Origin: Sipunculus nudus
Lineage: Eukaryota > Annelida > Sipuncula > Golfingiida > Sipunculidae
Direction of reading: 5' to 3'
NCBI GenBank assembly: GCA_026874595.1
Contig: CM049310.1
Span: 28,443,058 to 28,507,057 of the forward strand
Length of the DNA: 64,000 nucleotides
Positions 1 to 13,075 of this stretch are shown here, piece after piece. How positions within the stretch are numbered: the first letter of the stretch is position 1; every line of letters begins with the position of its first letter. Under the pieces are notes generated by a model. The model ran no database searches, was not told where the DNA came from, and worked only from the letters and a program-made list of their open reading frames with translations. Both the position numbers and the translations under genes were made by a program.

Positions 1-1392
1 ATAATCTTTCAAGTATATGTTACAAAAAAACTACACGCCATACACACAATCTATTGCTGGCCTACTTTATGACAACTAACCCTAAATTGTAATGTTTATG
101 TGCAGGATCATGATAAACTGGGTATCTTGACTATATTGGTAGGGCTACCCACATGCTCTGTTAACCAGACATGATAAACCTGTCTAAAATCTATTTCACA
201 TGCCGTATTCATAAATGAATTGATGTTTATCAGGCATGTGTCAGGCCCAAGAATGGAAAGCTGTTCCTCTTTGTTTTTTAATTTATTAAGAACTGAAGTA
301 TCATATTGCTATTTGAAAATTAATCAGGAATACTTGCAATTTCAGCACATTCCAGCAAATGGCTGTCACCATCATTGAAACACTATGATTTCATCAATGT
401 TTGTCAGTTGTCTGTTAGCATACTTGGTCAAAATCGGGCACTCATTCAAAGTGTAATGATAAGCTTTTGATGTCTTATTAGTCCTGCAACACACAAGAAA
501 ATGTGGCACTGAAAGATATATAAACTAAATGTGTAAATGTCATTACCAGCAGGTACACTGGAGGTAGCTACAATATGGGCTTATCACTGTTATCATGAAC
601 ACTATGTTACTTGTAAGGTCCTCCTATCTGACATGGAAACTACCTCTCTGCTAGGTATCTGGATTTTACATCAGGACACCATGACGCTGGCTGACTGCAG
701 CCCAAACACATCATTATTCATGTCTAACCAGTTACCACTGACACCATCAGCCTGTAGATATGTAACTAATATTAATATGATGCAGACACCTACCTGCCAC
801 GCTGGCCTTCAGTGCTTCTGCTTGTCTGAAACAAAAAATATCACTGATAAGACTTGTAGATATGAGATAAGTTGTATCATGTATTGTATCGTCAGATATT
901 CACTGATTCACCAATCAAAACAAGAGCAGCTGGGCCACCTGGCTAGCCAAGTGGTGACTATTTTGATTAATATCCCAAACGAACACAGTTAACAGCACAT
1001 TTTCTATTCTGGATTACCAACTGGAATGCAGCAGCTTTAATCATTGTGACTGACACAGCTCTGTGTAGTTCACACAATTGTGACTGACACAGCTCTGTGT
1101 AGTTTAACACAATTGCAACAGTAAGCAGATTATTTGTCAGTGATATAGGCAAATTTTTCTTCCTTAATTATGTTATTCAAGACATTAATGTCCTGGTACT
1201 GTTAAAACCAACAATATTCCACAGCTTTGTATATTACAGCATTTAATAATTGAATGTTTTCTCCTTTATTTTCAAATAAAATCAATGCAGTGTAGAACTA
1301 TTATTATTTAAACTCTAACTAATCTCACCATAAATGTTTTGTCCACCACAGCAAACAAATTAAAACAGACCATGTGCTAATTCATGAATGTC
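1..1392. other. Intergenic, no gene recognised
   Basis: AT-rich sequence with stop codons in all frames apart from one 151-codon plus-strand run (537..992) that has no recognisable domain and no splice or codon signature, so it is not called. A 36-bp unit containing GTGACTGACACAGCTCTG is present twice in tandem at about 1045..1115. Nothing else was identified. Confidence 0.6.
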
Positions 1393-1711
1393 TAACAGGA
1401 GTCCTATTTTATAAAACGAGTCCAACTACAGAATGCTTATTTATATATCTAACCTTTTTAGTATTTACAGTGTTCAACTACAGGAGTCCTTATTACATAA
1501 TGACCTTTGTACAGAGTCCAACTAAAGGAGTCCTTATGTATATATGACTTATGTACAGAGTCCAACTACAATAGTCCTTATTTATATATATATAAGATAT
1601 GTACAGAGTTCAACTACAGGAGTCCTTATTAACATAATGACCAATGTACAGTCCAACTACAGGAGTCCTTATTTATATAATGACCTATGTACAAAGTCCA
1701 ACTACAGGATT

Positions 1712-1801
<90 letters not shown>

Positions 1802-2064
1802 TATGTACAGAGTTCAACTACAGGAGTCCTTATTAACATAATGACCAATGTACAGTCCAACTACAGGAGTCCTTACTTATATAATGACCAATGTACAGAG
1901 TCCAACTACAGGAGTCCTTACTTACATAATGACCAATGTACAGAGTCCAACTACAGGAGTCCTTATTTATATAATGACCAATGTACAGTCCAACTACATG
2001 TTTCCTTATTTATATAATGACCTATGTACAGAGCCCAACTCATGATTCCTTATTTATATAATGA
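1393..2064. repeat. ~45-bp minisatellite interrupted by an AT microsatellite
   Basis: The unit reads approximately TCCAACTACAGGAGTCCTTA, then TTTATATAATGACC, then ATGTACAGAG, and is repeated about 14 times with variable spacing. A pure (AT)n run occupies about 1715..1797 in the middle of the array. The open frames through this region (Tyr-Ile repeats) are by-products of the repeat and are not genes. Confidence 0.9.
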
Positions 2065-2430
2065 TAATATAAAATCAAATTCCTATCTACCCAAGTACTC
2101 TAAAGCCTTGTAACTGTAAATAAATTTATATTTGGCCTAATGCTGTTTCTAATATTATATATATGATATAATATATAAATCTGCCACCATCTTTGCAGTT
2201 AAATATTTGTCTAAAAAAACCCTGAGAGAAAAATTGCATCCATATTACATTTATCCCACCCGGATGTATCTAAATTAACAATACAGAAAGTATCAATGTC
2301 CATTCAACAGAACAATTGTAGCACATTTATCTTCCTGGACGGAATGGGAGGATATAAGCAAAACCAGCCAAAACTCTTGTGGGATGTGACCATATCTATA
2401 CACATGTATTTACAAATTACCTGTATGTAT
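2065..2430. other. Intergenic, nothing recognised
   Basis: Short AT-rich spacer between two minisatellites, with no ORF, RNA gene or repeat that I recognise. Confidence 0.5.
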
Positions 2431-2608
2431 GGCAACTGTCTGTGAATAACAGCAATAGAAAGAGAAGGCAACTGTCTGTCATCTCACAGACAGAGGCAAC
2501 TGTCTGTAACCTCACCTTCACAGAGGCAACCGTCTGTCTTCTCACTGACACAGAAGCAACTGTCTGTCACCTCACTGACACAGAGAAAACTGTCTGTCAT
2601 CTCACTGA
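2431..2608. repeat. ~33-bp minisatellite (GGCAACTGTCTGT units)
   Basis: About five copies of a unit built on GGCAACTGTCTGTCATCTCA followed by CTGACACAGA. The copies differ by a few substitutions and short indels. The open frames on both strands (Thr/Val/Cys-rich repeats) are a consequence of the repetition. Confidence 0.85.
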
Positions 2609-2856
2609 TTTTTAGGTACGCTAGATTACCATAGTGTTTTGGTCGAAAGGATGTGCATATTTCATCATTTGTATGATTTTTTAAGGGACTGATACCAAGT
2701 GCCCGTAATAACAAGTTACTCACATTCAACAGGTGTTTGCAGAGACAAGTTGAACTGTAATTGTCTTGGTTATTTGTGAACTGTCTTTCCCAAAATATAA
2801 TCAACTACCATGGATAATCCACACATAAATTAAGAGCCACAATTTTGGTGGAAAAA

Positions 2857-5431
2857 ACAAGGGACCTATGGGTCACGACGCTCAGCTGTTATATATGATA
2901 AAAAAATATTATTTAGAAATGAGGTACATGCTGGTTTTGTGTGGTAATAAATATAAGCTGTATTATGAGTTGTTGTTGTTTAGCTTATGTATGATTTTGA
3001 CAGTTCCTTTGGAGACAGGGAAGAGGATTGATTTCATTTATTTTATTAACAAATGGAGTACTATTGTCACACAGATTTTGACTTGGCCATATAACTTATA
3101 AGCAGAACATATAATATAAGTGTTTAACTATTTATTAACAAAAATTACAAATATTGTCCCAAATATAATTTTTATTTAAAATAATAAGAGAATCATATGA
3201 TTTTTTAAAATGAAATATAACTGAAATGATTATTAAAATAATATTAAAGAATATATTCATGAATGCATTCATGAATACATTTTGAAAGTATTTGCACGGG
3301 TATTCATATACTTTCATTTTTACCTGAATTCCCATTCTTTATGCAAGAAATTTTATAATGGAGTACATAATCATATTCGTATTTAAATACAATTACAAAG
3401 TATTCGCACCATGTCTGGTATTTATTCAGTTTTCACCAAACAATGATGTTGAGAATCCAGAATATACAAAATTCACACATTTAAATAATGATCATAAGTA
3501 CCTGGTTTTATGGCTTTTATTTATAATGAAAAATAACTGTAAAAAATTCATTTTGGACTAATTTCACATCAATGTACACACTAGACACAGTAGGAATCTA
3601 GATTAATATTATCAACTGCATCTTTGTCTATCATTAATTTCCTTCATATGATCCCTTATGATTAGTAATGAATAATATGATTTACTTCTTTATCATTAAA
3701 ATTGAACTGAAAAATGCCATAGGTGACTGCATGGTGTTATTTGGAATACGTGACATTCTACCCATCGATACAAGATTCTTATATCATCAGTAACTGCAAG
3801 TTAATTTCCTGTTATCATAAACTAACAAATTCCTTTTCTATTTTTCTTTAATTTGTTATTAAAAACCAATAAAAATTTATTAATTTATTGTTTATTGTTA
3901 TGTTGTTGGTTAAAACTACTAGATGAGTTGGGTTGGACACCTGGATCAACTGTGGCTGGCCATAAGCTGCCTGGATTCTGTGTATGCCTCGCCTCAAGCA
4001 TGCATAATTCATGTGATTCAAGAGGGGCTGGAGAGAGCCAAAGTCTGACAGGGTCTCATAAAAAAACATTAATAAAAGCTACAATTTTTGGCCAATTTCT
4101 TTCAGCTTACTAAACTAAAAAGCTGAAATCCTTATGTGTGCATGATATGAAAATTATATCAACAGTGCTCACGGGAAACAAATGTGCCATGGTCACAGTT
4201 GGGCAAAATTTAAGGTACTAATTTTATTTTTATACTAATATCTTATAAAATTTGAAAAATTCAGAACTAATTTTGGGTATTCAATTGAATCTTGATTAAA
4301 TAATGTTACATCCCTGACAAAAAAATCTCTAGCTTCAGCAATGCCCTTGTTAAGGGAGTAAATATATTACTTGATTTTTTACAAAGTGCATTATGTTTGG
4401 GCCCATAACAATTATGCAATACTGACATCATTCTGGCATGTGCATAGAGATCGAAAAATATGTATATTATTTATGATTAAAGTCAGATCAGTGGTTTTGA
4501 TATTTGGCAGTTTTGAAGTGTAACAATGGGTTTTTAATGGAAAAATGAAGTTTTTCATTAATATCTCAAAGGTATTAAGTCCTAGTGACCAAATTCTTGG
4601 CATGGTAGGGGATTTTGGAGACATCTAACTGTATGCAAAATATAAGGAACTTAGAGCTGAAGCGGGGGAGCTGAGCTCTTGCAAACTGCATAACACTAGC
4701 TTGATGTAAACAATATGTTACATGGTGCTTGAAAACTTGAATAAAATCTATAGTTTTTGATCAACTGGTTTCAAATTTTTGGTGTTAACAGTTGAAATGC
4801 TAACAAAAACATGCTGTGAAAATTAAATCCACAGTACTTACAGGAAAAAAACGTGCCATGGTCAAATTTGGGCAAAATTTAAGGTACCAATTTTTTATTT
4901 TTATTAATATTTTAAAAAATTTAAAAGATTTTCATCTAATTTTGGGTATACAATTTAATTTTGATAAATTAAAGTTATATTACTGGAAAAAAGGTCCATA
5001 GCTTTAACATTTTTTGTGTTAAGTGATCAAATATCTTTCCTGAATTTTTACAAAATGCATTATGTTTGGGCCCATAACTTTTTTAAATTAAATAATATAG
5101 ACATATTTTCTGGCATGTACATAGGAACTATATAGAGGAATATTTATGGTAAATATGAGGAAAAACAGATGAGTGGTTTTGATATTAGGCAGTCCTGAAG
5201 TGTGAAAATAGGTTTTTCATAAAAAATTGAGGTTTTTCCTTAATTTCTCAAAGGAACGAAGTTGCAAAGACCCAGTTTTCGGCTTGGTAGGAGATCTTGG
5301 GGACATCTAACATTATGCCGAATTTGGGATTCATAGGTCTTACGGTTTCAAAACGTGCCACATCTACGGCGGACGGACGACAGACAATGGACCCCGACTA
5401 TAGCTCAGATGACTTATAGTCAGCTGAGCTA
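2857..5431. repeat. 2.6-kb interspersed element R1, copy A
   Basis: Begins with ACAAGGGACCTATGGGTCAC and GACGCTCAGCTG, and ends with a 31-nt imperfect palindrome at 5401..5431 (TAGCTCAGATGACT... mirrored to TAGTCAGCTGAGCTA). A near-identical second copy lies at 6610..9223 and the last ~700 bp recur at 9980..10699. Its 3' half contains two diverged ~660-bp modules, each with the core GTGCCATGGTCA and GGGCAAAATTTAAGG (near 4185 and 4853). There is no long ORF, so this is a non-autonomous element or part of one. The end hairpin is Helitron-like, but I could not confirm the canonical termini, so class is left open. Confidence 0.8.
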
Positions 5432-6537
5432 ACAATAACCATGTGTATGATATACACCTTAATTCTGGCCAAAATCCTGGATGATTTATATTGAATTTTT
5501 GACAGTCATTGGAATATTTACTGGTTCTGTGGCAGTGAACTTTTGAAAATGACAGTCTGACTGACACTTGCCAAAGTCTCATCTGGCACAGAAGTAGATC
5601 ATTGACTATTAATTGGTAAGGTAGGTGACTGGTTGACAAGAAAAGTCTCTAAGATGGATGTTCATGCCATATATCAGACCCACATACTGAACAACTCCTT
5701 AGATATGAGCAATTTTCACCTAAAACAAATGAACAGATTGACACCACATGAAAACGAGTGCAGATGGCACCACCAGTCTTGAATGTGAGATGGATCTATA
5801 GACATGCACAATTTCAGGCCAATACAGCAAATTTTTTTTCCTGAAAAAAAGGGCATTAATTTATATTATGCAAATGGTACGGTAGGTGGTGCCACCTGCC
5901 TTGTTGACGAGAAAGCTCTCCAAGGTGGATGAACATGCAAAAGTGCAGACCAACACATTGAACATTTCTTAGATATGAGCAATTTTCCCCTCATGCAATG
6001 TATGGATGGAGGCCACATGAAAACAACTGCAGATGGCATGACCAGTCTTGAACATGAGATGGAGGTATCCAAGGTATATGAACAAGCACAATCTTAGACC
6101 AATAGGGCAAATCATTCCTGAAACAAGGGACCCAGGGGTCACAACGCTCAGCTGAAGTTTGAAATTTTTGCTAATGCAAAATATGCAAAATATTCTATTG
6201 TAATGTTTTTCATTTATATTAGAATATGAGAAGCTAAGAGGAAAGGGGCCCTCCTACTTGGTTAAAGTTCTAAATATATGATTGCAAACTAATACTCTGA
6301 CAAGACTGTCAGGATGAAAAACAGTAAAAGTTTTGAGATACTGTGATGCATATGAAAATTTACAGATGGACAGGCAAATGGACAGAATGGACTTATACCT
6401 TTGTTTCACTTTCAAGGGAATACTTCATTTAAGTTTATATATAAGCCTATTTTTTTAGCATATCCACTTTTTCCATTAAAAGTTTTTATCTGAATCATTT
6501 TTTTTTTATTGGCAAGTTTTATAAATTTTTAATAAAA
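5432..6537. repeat. R2 modules between R1 copies
   Basis: Contains diverged ~250-bp modules (about 5600..5850 and 5850..6125). Each includes GTAGGTGGTGCCACCTG-like text, AGATATGAGCAATTTTC, and a segment about CCACATGAAAAC. A truncated R1-type start motif (ACAAGGGACCCAGGGGTCAC then AACGCTCAGCTG) begins at about 6125. No gene was seen. Confidence 0.6.
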
Positions 6538-6605
6538 AAAAACTGAAAATATAAGTTAAAATATGAGAATTGTTGCAAAAGTTGCAATCATTATATATCC
6601 AGAGT
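6538..6605. repeat. Left flanking direct repeat of R1 copy B
   Basis: A ~68-bp segment (AACTGAAAATATAAGTTAAA ... ATTATATATCCAGAGT) ends just before the start of R1 copy B. It recurs in the same orientation immediately after the end of that copy. Confidence 0.85.
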
Positions 6606-6609
6606 AAAA

Positions 6610-9223
6610 ACAAGGGACCTATGGGTCACGACGCTCAGCTGTTATATATATTAAAAAAATAAAAAAAATATTTTTTAGAAATCAGGCACATGCTGGTTTT
6701 GTGTGGTAATAAATATAAGCTGTATTATGAGTTGTGGGTGTTTAGCTTATGTATGATTTTGATAGTATCTTTGGAGACAGGGAAGAGGATTGATTTCATA
6801 TATTTTATTAACAAATGGAGTGCTACTGTCACACAGATTTTGACTTGGCCATATAACTTATAAGCAGAACATATAATATAAGAGTTTAACTATTTATTTA
6901 AAAAATTACAAATATTGTCCCAAATATAATTTTTATTAAAAATAATAAGAGAATCATATGATTTTTTAAACTGAAATAACTGATATGATTATTAAAATAA
7001 TATTAAAGAATATATTCATGAATGCATTCATGAATACATTTTGAAAGTATTTGCACGAGTATTCATATACTTTCATTTTTACCTGAATTCCCATTCTTTA
7101 TGCAAGAAATTTTATAATGGAGTACATAATCATATTCGTATTTAAATACAATTACAAAGTATTTGCACCATGTCTGGTATTTATTCAGTTTTCACCAAAC
7201 AATGATTTTGAGAATCCAGAATATACAAAATTCACACATTTAAATAATGATCATAAGTACCTGGTTTTATGGCTTTTATTTATATTAAAAAATAACTGTA
7301 AAAAATTCATTTTGGACTAATTTCACATCAATGTACACACTAGACACAGTAGGAATCTAGATTAATATTATCAACTGCATCTTTGTCTATCATTAATTTC
7401 CTTCATATAATCCCTAATGATTAGTAATGAATAATATGATTTACTTCTTTATCATTAAAAATGAACTGAAAAATGCCATAGGTGACTGCATGGTGTTATT
7501 TGGAATATGTGACATTCTACCCATCGATACAAGATTCTTATATCATCAGTAACTGCAAGTTAATTTCCTGTTATTATAAACTAACAAATTCCTTTTCTAT
7601 TTTTCTTAAATTTGTTATTAAAAAACCAAGAAAAATTTATTAATTTATTGTTTATTGTTATGTTGTTGGTTAAAACTACTAGATGAGTTGGGTTGGACAC
7701 CTGGATCAACTGTGGCTGGCCATAAGCTGCCTGGATTCTCGCCTCAAGCGTGCATAATTTGATGAAAGGTCAACAAGGTCAACATACAGGTGACTCAAGA
7801 GGGGCTGGAGAGAGCCAAAGTCTGACAGGGTCTCATAAAAACATTAATAAAAGCTACAATATTTGGCCAATTTCTTTCAGCTTTCTAAACTAAAAAGCTG
7901 AAATCCTTGCATGATATGAAAGTTATATCAACAGTGCTCTCAGGAAACAAACGTGCCATGGTCACAGTTGGGCAAAATTTAAGGTACTAATTTTATATTT
8001 ATACTAATAACTTATAAAATTTGAAAAATTCAGAACTAATTTTGGGTATTCAATTGAATCTTGATTAAATAATGTTACATCCCTGACAATAAAATCTCTA
8101 GCTTCAGCAATGCCCTTGTTAAGGGAGTAAATATATTTCTTGATTTTTTACAAAGTGCATTATGTTTGGGCCCATAACTTAAAAAAAATACACAATACTG
8201 ACATCATTTCTGGCATGTGCATAGCGAATGTATAGAAAAATATGTATATTATATATGATCAAAGTCAGATCAGTGGTTTTGATATTAGGCAGTCTTAAAG
8301 TGTAACAATGGGTTTTAAATGGAAAAATGAAGTTTTTCATTGATATCTCGAAGGAATTAAGTCCTAGTGACCAAATTCTTGGCATGGTAGGGGATTTTGG
8401 AGAAATCTAACTGTATGCCAAATTTAAGGAACTTAGAGCTGAAGCTCGGGAGCTGAGCTCTAGCAAACTGCATAAAACTAGCAATATGTGACATGGTGCT
8501 TGAAAACTTGAATAAAATCTACAGTTTTTGATCAACTGGTTTCAAATTTTTGGTGTTAACAGTTGAAATGCTAACAAAAACATGCTGTGAAAATTAAATC
8601 CACAGCAGTTACAGCAAAAAAACGTGCCATGGTCAAAGTTGGGCAAAATTTAAAGTACCAATTTTTTATTTTTGCTAATATTTTAAAAAATTTAAAAGAT
8701 TTTGATCTAATTTTGGGTATACAATTTAATTTTGATTAATAAAAGTAATATTACTGGAAAAAAAGTGCTTAGCTTTAACAAGTTTTGTGTTAAGTGATAA
8801 AATTTCTTTCCTGATTATTTACAAAATGCATTATGTTTGGGCCCATAACTTTTTTAAATTATATAATACAGACCTAATTTCTGGCATGTACATAGGAATT
8901 ATATAGAGGATTATTTATAGGAAATATGAGGAAAAACAGATGAGTGGTTTTGATATTAGGCAGTCCTGAAGTGTGAAAATAGGTTTTTAATAAAAAATTG
9001 AGGTTTTTCCTTAATTTCTCAAAGGAATGAAGTCGCAAAGACCCAGTTTTCGGCTTGGTAGGAGATCTTGGGGACATGTAACATTATGCTGAATTTTGGA
9101 TTCCTAGGTCTTACGGTTTCAAAACGTGCCACATCTACGGACGGACGGACGGACGGACAGACGGACGGACGACGGACAATGGACCACGACTATAGCTCAG
9201 ATGACTTATAGTCAGCTGAGCTA
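6610..9223. repeat. 2.6-kb interspersed element R1, copy B
   Basis: Same boundaries and internal order as copy A: ACAAGGGACCTATGGGTCAC start, two GTGCCATGGTCA modules, (GGAC)n stretch at about 9139..9175, and the 31-nt terminal palindrome at 9193..9223. It differs from copy A by scattered substitutions and small indels, including a shuffled patch near 7740..7795. Precise flanking by a ~70-bp direct repeat supports these ends as the true element ends. Confidence 0.85.
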
Positions 9224-9293
9224 AAAAACTGAAAATATAAGTTAAAATTTTAGAATTGTTGCAAAAGTTGCAATCATTATATATATCCAGAGT
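9224..9293. repeat. Right flanking direct repeat of R1 copy B
   Basis: Repeats 6538..6605 with about four differences, including one extra AT dinucleotide. It starts at the base after the R1 terminal palindrome and runs to CCAGAGT, where homology stops. Confidence 0.85.
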
Positions 9294-9979
9294 GTAGCTC
9301 ATATTGGGTCATATTATGCATACACATATATTTTATTATTTTTAAATCACAAATGTGTAAACTGAATTTAAAAGAAAATAATGCCACAACTTGGCATCTA
9401 AAAGATTATTCCTTGAATCACTATTAAAAAGTTTTGCACATTGGAGTTTTCAGTACCTGCTTAATTTTATTCACTGAAATAAAATAAAAGATTCAGTAAA
9501 TTTGATAAAATAAAACATCTTTTCAAATAAAGTATACACACTGTTGGTTGAATAAGGGACAAACAATATCATTGTGCTAATTACTATCTCAGCTTTAATT
9601 TAATACTGGAATTAATAGTCAATTTCACACCTGATGAAGTTTTTACTCTTCTGAAGTGAGGAATTACATATCTGATGAACATCCACACTTTCATAGCAAT
9701 ACACCCATTTGTGGACACAATTAACTGTGCACTTTAATCATTGTAACCCTGGTGGTACAATACAAAATCTAAAATGTAGCATAGCCTAGAATAAGAATGA
9801 ATCAAATACAGAAAATAATAACATTCATCTAGTTAATGCATCATCGGGGGGGGGGGGGGGAGTGCAGGGCAGAGGGGAAGCCTGCTGGTAGTGGCCAAGC
9901 TGAGCCTGGGCAGGCTGTCTGGGGTTGGTTACATAATGCAAGTGAAGGCTGTACTACCAGGTGGGCTAGGTGTAAACAA
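9294..9979. other. Intergenic with poly-G run
   Basis: AT-rich sequence with no recognisable gene. A G15 homopolymer lies at about 9846..9860, followed by a short GC-richer patch (about 9861..9960). Confidence 0.5.
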
Positions 9980-10699
9980 CACTTGACATGGTGTATGAAA
10001 ACTTGAATAAAAGCTACTCTTTTCAATCAATTTCTTTGAAATTTAAGAATTTTAAAGATTAAACCCTAATGTGTATATGCTGTGAAAATTAAATCAACAG
10101 TGCTTACAGGTAAAAAACGTGCCATTGCCAAAGTTGGACAAAATTTAAGGTATTGATTTTTATTTATGCTAATAACTTGAAAAATTTGCAAAATTCAGAC
10201 CTAATTTTGGATAAACAATTGAATCTTGATTAAATAAAGTTATTTTCCTGAAAAAAAGTCTCTAGCTTTAGTAATTCTCATGTTAGGTGAGTAAATATAT
10301 TTCCTGATTTTTTTAAAATTGCATTATATTTCGGCCCATAACTTCAAAATAATACCCAACACTGACCTTATTTTTTATATGTTCATAGAAAATGTATGGA
10401 AGAATATGAATACTAAATATGATCAAAAACAGATCAGTGGTTTTGATATTAGGCAGCCTTGAAGTGTAACAAAGGCTTTTTATGGAAAACGGAGGTTTTT
10501 CCTTAATATCTTGAGGGAACGAAGTCCTAATGTCCCAATTTTCGGTATGGTAGGAGATTTTGGGGACATCTAATGGTATGCAAATTTTTTTAATTGTAGG
10601 TGCAACGGTTTCAAAACGTGCCCTGTTTACAGCCGGATGGCCGGATGACGGACAAAGGACCATGACTATAGCTCAGATGACTTATAGTCAGCTGAGCTA
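9980..10699. repeat. R1 element, 3'-end fragment (copy C)
   Basis: Matches the last ~700 bp of R1 copies A and B but is more diverged. It has the AAAAAACGTGCCATTGCC module near 10112, the AAAACGTGCC then GGATGGCCGGATGACGGAC segment, and the 31-nt terminal palindrome at 10669..10699. The 5' portion of the element is missing. Confidence 0.75.
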
Positions 10700-11340
10700 A
10701 AAAGGGCATTAATTTATACTATGAAAATGGTAAGGTAGGTGGGACCAGCTGTCTGCTTTACCAGTTAACTCTCCAAGATGGATGTGCATGCCAATTTTCA
10801 GACCAATACATTGAGATATGAGCAATTTTCACCTAAAGCAAACGTAGGGATGGACGCCACACAAAAACGACTGGCATCACCAGTCTTTAATACAAGATGG
10901 AAGTATCCAAGATCAATGGACATGCACAATTTCAGCCCAATCTGTCATTAGTTTTGACTTATAATGCTCACAATACTGTCAAGTGGCAATGATGGGGTAT
11001 CAGAAGAGGCGAAAACAAGAAAAGGACAGAAGGTGACGCCACCTGTCTTTCGCAAAAGACAAAGCTATAAAAGATCTTCAGTCAATTGTGTTTTTGGACC
11101 AATCCATGCATCCCTTTTTGAGATATTTGTGTGAATATATTGTGATTTTCACCCAAAAGGACATTTTCAAGGTCAAGGTCACTCTCCTATTAAAGGTCAT
11201 GACCCCATTTTATATAGGCTTCGTCTTCTCACCCATATCTATGATCATATTAAGTTTGGTAAAGATCCGTGAGATCTTTCTCTAGTTATCGCGTCCAAAA
11301 GAAATCTCTGGGTCGACGGCGCAACCATGCTAAAACCATA
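10700..11340. repeat. R2-like modules and GGTCAAGGTCA-type repeat end
   Basis: Begins with GGGCATTAATTTATACTATG, matching the R2 modules at 5850. It continues through ATGAGCAATTTTCACC, CAAGGTCAAGGTCAC near 11170, and GGTCGACGGCGCAACC at about 11311. The last resembles the ends of short molluscan interspersed repeats. No gene. Confidence 0.5.
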
Positions 11341-12529
11341 GTATCCTGACTTTTTCTGGGGATACAAACATCACAAATAGTCTATTCTCCTATAGTTGTC
11401 AACTTACAGTGTTAAAAAAGGTGCTACATCAGGCCAAAATGGAATTGTTCTATGCAAGATAGAACTTAAAAGAAGCAGGGGTGCACTGAGAACATCTGAC
11501 AGCCATTCCGCCTGTGAGTGTCACCTATGCCAAAGCACAGCTGTGATTACATGACTGATCAATCTGTCAACGACACTGTCAACAAAAGGGTAATAAAAAC
11601 TAAAGAAGCAATCAAGCAAGTATTCCTCACTTAGGTCAAGTTGTTTTGAAAGTAGTGTCATGAATCAGTTCCCCGTGACAGCAAAACACAAGTTCAAATG
11701 TGTGGTAAATGGGTTCTTTTTGAAAGGGGTGATCACTGCACCCCTGCTGGTCATACAATAAACAACTGTGATTTTGTTTCAATGCACCCATTATATTTCA
11801 CCGTTTCCAATGTTACTCCAGGGCCATGGCTCTAGTTTATGAAGGCAACAAAGAAAGCCCAGGTTTTTCACTGCATTAATTTAATTTGGGTTCATATTAA
11901 TAGTCATTACTGTAATCTTAAAAAAATGAAATTGTGCACAATGAAATATATATTTTTGGAAGTCTCATCGATTATCATATTGGACCATCTGGATTGATTT
12001 ATCGATATTCAGTCAGTCCTGCTTGTTTGTATATTGTATAATTGTATATCCTGTTTAACTGCATAAAATAATAACTAAAACCTTTTCCTATGTCTTCTTA
12101 ATAAAATTCTCAGTTTATCTGAAAATCTGATAAATATATATATCGAGTAATTGTATAGTGAAATCTGTCCATCATGCACAACTATCACAGATATTCATGT
12201 GCGACAGCAGTCTCATGGACTAATCACTGCCCGCTAATTAGCCTATAATATTGCTCACCCATCGACTGAAATGGTTTCCCTCATTGATTATATGCTTAAT
12301 TAGATGTGTGTTTGATGTGTTAATTCTACACTTTGTCCCGGACAAACTGTCACATGGTAGATTGCATTATAAACACAGGATACACTATAAAAATGGTCTT
12401 TTTTTCGAGATCATTACCTGTACAGTCACTGGGTGAATATATTTTATAATTCATTAATAAATCCTTAACGAAAATAGTATAGACTCGTTTTTTTATGGTT
12501 AACTGGAAGTATGAGGCCTTATGTGGCCT
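11341..12529. other. Intergenic, nothing recognised
   Basis: AT-rich, with no ORF of interest on either strand. No tandem structure or transposon ends were recognised. Confidence 0.5.
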
Positions 12530-13075
12530 CTCGTCTTATTGACTTTTGACATATTCACGTGATTGGTATGCAGCCAGCCATGCACACTGCGAAGGATTGT
12601 ACTCACAATGGTTTTGAGAGGAAACGATCTCTGGCGGAAGGATGACGTTTTCCAGAAACGTCATTTTTTTAAGACCAAAAACAAATAGGTAAACGTGCAA
12701 AAAGTATTTTTATAGTAAAAAAAAAAATGTATTTTAAAAATCAAAATACTATAGGAATTGTTGTGACCTTTGACACATTCACGTGATCGTTAAGCTGTCA
12801 GCCATTTTGCAGCATCACTTTTTATAGTTACCATCAAAAATAGGTGAAAGCACAGTTATTCTCTATTTCTCTAGTTGAAACAAAATGTTTTATGAAAAAT
12901 CAATATCTTGAGAAATCTTATTAAACCTTTGACAACAATTGTTATATTCCTGTGATCTGTAAATTGTCAGCCATTGGCAGTGAGATCGTTTTTTATCAAT
13001 AATAAATGCAAACAGGTGAATATACAGTATTTTTTCCATAGAAGGTGAAGAAATAATAAATAAATAAAGTATATA
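12530..13075. repeat. Degenerate ~220-bp tandem repeat
   Basis: Three loosely similar units, each with TTTGACA, TTCACGTGAT and GTCAGCCAT blocks followed by a long A/T-rich tail. They start near 12540, 12765 and 12930. Divergence is high and the exact limits are uncertain. Confidence 0.45.

Noticed and set aside
537-992. 151-codon plus-strand ORF
   Set aside because: No domain, signal peptide or exon-like context. A length like this can occur by chance in 64 kb and its composition is unremarkable.
1544-2045. Overlapping ORFs with Tyr-Ile and TTGVL repeats
   Set aside because: They are produced by an AT microsatellite and a ~45-bp minisatellite read in frame.
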